NCBI GenBank assembly: GCA_002402195.1
Contig: NVVL01000007.1
Span: 1-38,974 of the forward strand
From: Rickettsiales bacterium
Lineage (GTDB): Bacteria > Pseudomonadota > Alphaproteobacteria > Rickettsiales > Rickettsiaceae
Length of the DNA stretch: 38,974 nucleotides
Direction of reading: 5' to 3'
The translations under genes and the position numbers were made by a program. Shown one piece after another: positions 35,519 through 38,974 of this stretch. The number at the start of each line of letters is the position of its first letter. Positions within the stretch are counted from its first letter, which is position 1. Under the pieces are notes generated by a model, which made no database searches, was not told the origin of the DNA, and saw only the letters and a list, made by a program, of their open reading frames with translations.

Positions 35519-35962
35519 ATGTTAAAAAATATTGTAATAGCACTATTTGCTGCTGTATTACTATCTGGTTGTAGTTCATCTACTGGCAGATATGGCAGTG
35601 AAACACAAAAGCACATCACGGAGTTTGAAAAAGTAGTTGGTGATAGAGTACATTTTGCTCTAAACAGCTCATCTCTTTCCCCTATGGCTAAAAAAACACT
35701 AATGCGTCAGGCTGCATGGTTGAAGAATCACACAGCGTTCAAGATTAGAGTTGAAGGACATTGTGATGAAAGAGGAACAACAGAAATCAACATTGCTCTT
35801 GGTGAGAGTAGAGCTGACACTGTTAAGAGATTCCTTGTTTCAAAAGGTGTTTCTGCTAACAGCATAGATACTATTTCTTATGGTAAAGAAAGACCAGCAG
35901 TGATCGGTAACAACGAGTCTGCATGGAAAATGAATCGTAGATCTGTAACATCAATCAGATAA
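35519..35962 (+). CDS. pal: Peptidoglycan-associated lipoprotein Pal
   Basis: Pal ties the outer membrane to peptidoglycan and works with Tol. The 147-residue precursor has the lipobox LLSGC with Cys 18. The OmpA-like domain includes VHFALNSSSLSPMAKKTLM, IRVEGHCDERGTTEINIALG, ESRADTVKRFLVSKGV and SYGKERPAVIGNNESAW, then the conserved NRR. The ATG at 35519 is eight bases after aggag, so a TTG two codons upstream is rejected. It is monocistronic with a strong terminator. tolB, its usual neighbour, is not adjacent. Confidence 0.95.
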   Translation: MLKNIVIALFAAVLLSGCSSSTGRYGSETQKHITEFEKVVGDRVHFALNSSSLSPMAKKTLMRQAAWLKNHTAFKIRVEGHCDERGTTEINIALGESRADTVKRFLVSKGVSANSIDTISYGKERPAVIGNNESAWKMNRRSVTSIR

Positions 35963-35989
35963 GCGTTTTATTTTAGAAATTAAGTTTTC

Positions 35990-36031
35990 AAGTGACCCGG
36001 CGAAGTTCATTCTCGCCGGGTCACTTTTTTA
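35990..36031 (+). terminator. Rho-independent terminator of pal
   Basis: agtgacccggcga (35991-36003) pairs perfectly with tcgccgggtcact (36013-36025), with a nine-base loop and followed by a run of six Ts ending at 36030. This GC-rich 13-bp stem is the strongest terminator in the window. Confidence 0.95.
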
Positions 36032-36050
36032 GCAAAAAACACTATTGCTC

Positions 36051-36080
36051 TTGACTAGCTGGGTATGTTTGCACTATAAT
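36051..36080 (+). promoter_or_regulatory. Near-consensus sigma-70 promoter for tRNA-Leu
   Basis: ttgact (36051-36056) and tataat (36075-36080) are 18 bases apart, and the tRNA begins about 28 bases after the -10 box. This is the clearest promoter in the window, as expected for a stable RNA. Confidence 0.8.
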
Positions 36081-36108
36081 CCGACCAGAATATTTTTCTT
36101 GAATATTT

Positions 36109-36194
36109 GCCTCTGTGGTGGAATTGGTATACACGACAGATTCAAAATCTGTTGCCCCTAGGGCATGCCGGTTCAAATCCGGCCAGAGGTACCA
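36109..36194 (+). tRNA. tRNA-Leu (anticodon CAA)
   Basis: The acceptor stem gcctctg pairs with cagaggt (first pair G-T), followed by a discriminator A and an encoded CCA (36192-36194). The anticodon stem acaga/tctgt encloses the loop ttcaaaa, giving anticodon CAA, which reads UUG. A variable arm (cccctaggg-like) and the T arm ccggttcaaatccgg are present. The 86-base length and long variable arm fit a class II tRNA-Leu. Confidence 0.95.
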
Positions 36195-36255
36195 TCTATC
36201 TATACCTGTATATCTTATTTGTTATGTTCATGCCTTGGCCTTGGGAACTAGGCAC

Positions 36256-36297
36256 GCAGCCCTAGAATATTTTGTATTTTTAGGCCTGAGAAGCTAC
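36256..36297 (+). repeat. Dispersed repeat copy between tRNA-Leu and the coiled-coil gene
   Basis: gcagccctagaatattttgt then atttttaggcctgagaagcta matches the core of the copies at 35188-35240 and 34146-34207. It may serve as the 3' end for both the tRNA transcript and the convergent gene. Confidence 0.6.
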
Positions 36298-36355
36298 ATT
36301 CACAGGCTATCTGATTTTTATCCACATGCGAAGTTGAGCTTGGATAGATTCAGCA

Positions 36356-38974
36356 TTACTTGGATTGCTGCGCTCCCTGCTCTGCGCCGCTTCCACGCCC
36401 CCTAGACGGAGATGCCACTGTGACTGGTTCCAAATGGCGCACTGCTTCCAAACTAGCTCGAACCTTTACTGTCACACGCCCTATAACTTTTTCTGTATGA
36501 TCCGCATTTGCTGAATGAGCCAATGCCTGCGGCGCTTCAGAGCTCGACAGCGCTCCAGACTCCCGAAACGCTGGTGACTTTGTTTCCTCTGGGGCAGCAG
36601 CGCTAAGTTGTATTTTTGGGGCGGTATGCTCTTCTTGAAATTCGGCATTTTGAGCATTGTCTAACGTTCTTTGTATATCTTCTATAGCAGTCATTCTTTG
36701 ATCTATTTGCGCTACAGTAGCTTCTCTTATTTCTTCCAATCTGTCCTTAGGTACATTTTGACCATACATAGTATATGCATCATATTTATTGGGTATTGAA
36801 AGCTGCTCAGATTTAGTAATTAGCTCATCTAGCTGCTCGTAATTATTGTGCAGATCCTCTGGGATTTCACGCGCACCACTTTCACCTTGCGGGGAGCTAA
36901 GCTCAGACAAATCAGCTCTTGCCTCATCCAGGCCTCGCGCGACATCTCTTCTTTGTTTAAGCTCCTCCATTTGAGAAGCAAACCTATCATGGTTAATGTT
37001 TAGAGGAGCAGACCTATCAGGAGGAGGAGATTCAGGGAAGTTAAGAGGCTCAGGTATTGGCGGGCTTTTTTGCTCTATTGCCTCTTCTCTATTTCTGGCA
37101 GCTAGTTCATATGCCTCATCTTCTTGCTGATAAGTGCCTATGTTCGCCTTGCCCTCCTCTATTAGCTTTTTAGTTTCCAAGTGCTGCAAGCCACTCTGCA
37201 TTTTCAAGAATTCCTCTATCTGGTTTCTCTCCTGAGTCTCACCATCTAATTCTTGAGCTCTTCGATCAATCTTTGCGCGCACCTCTGCATGCGCCTCTGA
37301 TCTTTGTTTTTTAAGCGCCTCAGAACTCAAATTGGGTGACTCATTTACCTTACCTATTTCGCGAGATGCCTCCCTTGGCTCCCTTGCTTCTCGAATTCTT
37401 TTCTCAAGCGCTTCGGCATGCTCTTCTCTTTGACCCCTCCACTCCTCATTACCTAGCGCAGCATTTTTTCGTGCTTGTTTGCGTGCTTCGCTGCCAGTTT
37501 CCCTTGGAGCCTGAGCTGCCTTAGCAGCTTCTAACTCCCTCATCATCTCATGTTTCGCGTCTATTGCACGTTCTCTTGACTCTGCACCAGCCTTCTGATG
37601 CAACGGAAACTTTTGTTTTCGTAATGCGAGCCGCTCGGTCAATTCTGCTATGTTACTCTCATCACGCTCCATAACAGCATTGAATCTATCCATAGCAAGC
37701 TGCATTATCTCAAACACCTCGACGGCTTCTTGTGTCGTCCTTTTAAGCGCTTCGCCAGTTAGCTCAATTTTATCTTCAGTTGCTAACATATGTAGGCTTG
37801 ATTCCTGCTCAGTGAGCTGCAAAGCTTGGCTTATTTCATCCGCTGACTTTTGGTGCTCTTCATTGAGGTTTTGAATATACTGTTCAAGATCTGAATAAGC
37901 GCTTTGCGCCTCAGTTACATGCTCTATTGCTGATGTTAAAGCATCCATTTCATTTTGGGATAAATGCTTGGTTTTTAGATGGTTCAGACGTTTTAGTTCA
38001 TCAGAAAAGATTTCATTGGGATTTAATGAACTATGTTCCTCTCTAAAGGCTTCATAAGTTGCTTCTAAATCGCCTTGAAACTTTTCTAATTTATCTAAAA
38101 TTGTTTGAGACCTCTCGCTTGGATTATCAAGCTCTTCCAGGTAATCACCTATTTCTTCTAGGTCATCTATGGCTTCATCTAGATAAACCTCTAATTCCTC
38201 CCAGGAGTCAGATATATCTAGATATTTAAGAACCCTTGCGCGAGTTTCTAAATTGCGTATTCTCCTCTTAATTGCATGGTCATTATCAAAATATTTAAGA
38301 GCCCTTGTGTGAATATCTTGAGTACTTGCATCTTCAGAGGAAACATCTATTTCAGCTTCCTCTTCAGCCACAGCTGGCTCTCGTTCCGGAGAATTCTTTA
38401 CCTCTGGCATTAGATCACTTAACTCCCGCGCGCCGTCTAATATTTCTTTATCAAAGACCTCTGGCGGTTGTGGTATCGCTCCCCCTGTATCTAAAGCAGC
38501 TCCCTCTCTAACCTCTTCTGGAAGAATCGCTATTTCTTCACCTCCAGGGGTTTTGCCATCAGGAGGGCTAAAGCCTGGAATTATTGCAGGTTCAGCCTCA
38601 ACCTCAGCGTCATCATTGCTTCCCGAGCCATCCTGAGGATTAGATTTAAGTTCAGCAAGTGCTCCCTCCTCTTCCCAAGGCTGCGGTAGGTCTGAAATTT
38701 CTGTACCTTCCTCAGGCTCTGATGCAACAGATGGTTGCGCCGGTCGCAGCCGAGGCTGAGGCGTCTCTGAAAACTCTGACGTGCTGGGCTTAGTAACATC
38801 TACTATATCATCATTTTTACTATCTACTATATCATCATGCTTAGACTCATCATGCTGCATGTTTGGCTGGCCAACAGAAGGATCCGAAGATGCGTCATCA
38901 CCAACTGGCAGCGACACATCAGAGGATTCCGGCTCGGCGGGCGTAGGTTGCTCTGGTACTACCGCCTTCTCTGG
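36356..38974 (-). CDS. Large acidic coiled-coil protein, 5' end outside window
   Basis: The frame is open from the window edge to a stop at 36356, at least 872 residues. A GTG at 38917 is the first in-frame start candidate, but the frame continues upstream in the same Pro/Glu-rich style, so the true start is probably outside. Residues up to about 190 are disordered (Pro/Glu/Ser-rich, with the tandem motif DDIVDSKNDDIVD). From about 200 onward come long charged helices and coiled coils (WEELEVYLDEAIDDLEEIGD; RKQARKNAALGNEEWRGQRE). The end is Ser/Gly/Arg/Gln-rich (SPSRGRGSGAEQGAQQSK). No enzyme domain, signal peptide or membrane helix is visible, and I recognise no family. Size and composition resemble secreted or surface-associated proteins of intracellular bacteria, but that is inference. 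Confidence 0.75.
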   Translation of the reverse strand, partial: PEKAVVPEQPTPAEPESSDVSLPVGDDASSDPSVGQPNMQHDESKHDDIVDSKNDDIVDVTKPSTSEFSETPQPRLRPAQPSVASEPEEGTEISDLPQPWEEEGALAELKSNPQDGSGSNDDAEVEAEPAIIPGFSPPDGKTPGGEEIAILPEEVREGAALDTGGAIPQPPEVFDKEILDGARELSDLMPEVKNSPEREPAVAEEEAEIDVSSEDASTQDIHTRALKYFDNDHAIKRRIRNLETRARVLKYLDISDSWEELEVYLDEAIDDLEEIGDYLEELDNPSERSQTILDKLEKFQGDLEATYEAFREEHSSLNPNEIFSDELKRLNHLKTKHLSQNEMDALTSAIEHVTEAQSAYSDLEQYIQNLNEEHQKSADEISQALQLTEQESSLHMLATEDKIELTGEALKRTTQEAVEVFEIMQLAMDRFNAVMERDESNIAELTERLALRKQKFPLHQKAGAESRERAIDAKHEMMRELEAAKAAQAPRETGSEARKQARKNAALGNEEWRGQREEHAEALEKRIREAREPREASREIGKVNESPNLSSEALKKQRSEAHAEVRAKIDRRAQELDGETQERNQIEEFLKMQSGLQHLETKKLIEEGKANIGTYQQEDEAYELAARNREEAIEQKSPPIPEPLNFPESPPPDRSAPLNINHDRFASQMEELKQRRDVARGLDEARADLSELSSPQGESGAREIPEDLHNNYEQLDELITKSEQLSIPNKYDAYTMYGQNVPKDRLEEIREATVAQIDQRMTAIEDIQRTLDNAQNAEFQEEHTAPKIQLSAAAPEETKSPAFRESGALSSSEAPQALAHSANADHTEKVIGRVTVKVRASLEAVRHLEPVTVASPSRGRGSGAEQGAQQSK

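Noticed and set aside
36115..36405. Open frame of 96 codons over the tRNA region
   Set aside because: It lies on top of a well-folded tRNA-Leu and a dispersed repeat; no protein family is seen.
1..38974. CRISPR array or complete insertion sequence
   Set aside because: No regularly spaced direct repeats with unique spacers were found, and no DDE or serine transposase; the Rpn genes lack visible terminal inverted repeats.

Overview
This 39-kb, AT-rich window looks like the chromosome of a flagellated alphaproteobacterium of the order Rickettsiales, an intracellular or host-associated lineage. The citrate synthase reads like Rickettsia GltA. The transhydrogenase is split into alpha-1, alpha-2 and beta genes. 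LolA, Pal, BamD, dnaX-ebfC-recR and sucAB are ordinary single-copy housekeeping genes in alphaproteobacterial style. Two Rpn/PD-(D/E)XK transposase-like genes, decayed gene fragments and many small palindromic repeats add the accessory texture typical of flagellated Rickettsiales. The assignment rests on recalled family resemblance, not on a search.

Layout. 1-835: 5' part of an Rpn-type nuclease gene (minus strand). 841-1377: non-coding, repeat-rich. 1378-5123 (minus): flagellar genes flgF, flgG, flgA, flgH and fliQ, with unusually long spacers. 5290-8089 (plus, divergent): fliL, fliM, a DUF6468-like gene and a motE-like gene. 8363-11627 (minus): SIMPL-domain protein, recN, bamD. 11809-13173: beta-barrel porin-like protein. 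13429-13923 (minus): rimM. 14007-16604: AsmA-like protein. 16799-17941: second Rpn protein, followed by a relic of its own tail. 18081-19370 (minus): gltA. 19881-21224 (minus): DNase I-like exo/endonuclease/phosphatase protein. 21722-23190 (plus): divergent SecB-like chaperone gene and a 345-aa protein with nuclear-localisation-like basic motifs. 23321-27407: sucA-sucB. 27535-28239: TVP38/DedA-type membrane protein. 28321-28455: truncated Panacea-domain fragment. 28691-31624 (minus): pntA1-pntA2-pntB. 31721-35184 (plus): lolA, dnaX, ebfC, recR. 35519-35962: pal with a strong terminator. 36109-36194: tRNA-Leu(CAA) behind a near-consensus promoter. 36356-38974 (minus): a large acidic coiled-coil protein that runs off the window.

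How it fits together. The flagellar block supplies rod proteins, the P/L-ring genes flgA and flgH, an export gate subunit (FliQ), the switch protein FliM, FliL and a MotE-like stator chaperone. FliM lacks a recognisable CheY-binding peptide and no chemotaxis genes are present here. sucAB and gltA are TCA-cycle genes; pnt links NADH and NADPH pools to proton motive force; lolA, bamD and pal serve the outer membrane. The most novel-looking parts are: (i) the SecB-like gene coupled to a protein with NLS-like motifs, a candidate chaperone/effector pair; (ii) a dispersed family of small palindromic elements at gene 3' ends, one of which supplies the last codons and stop of dnaX; (iii) an array of repeated ribosome-binding-site/start-codon units before the SIMPL gene; (iv) tandem copies of the flgF 3' end downstream of that gene; (v) gene relics (an Rpn tail, a Panacea fragment, an unknown fragment after gltA).
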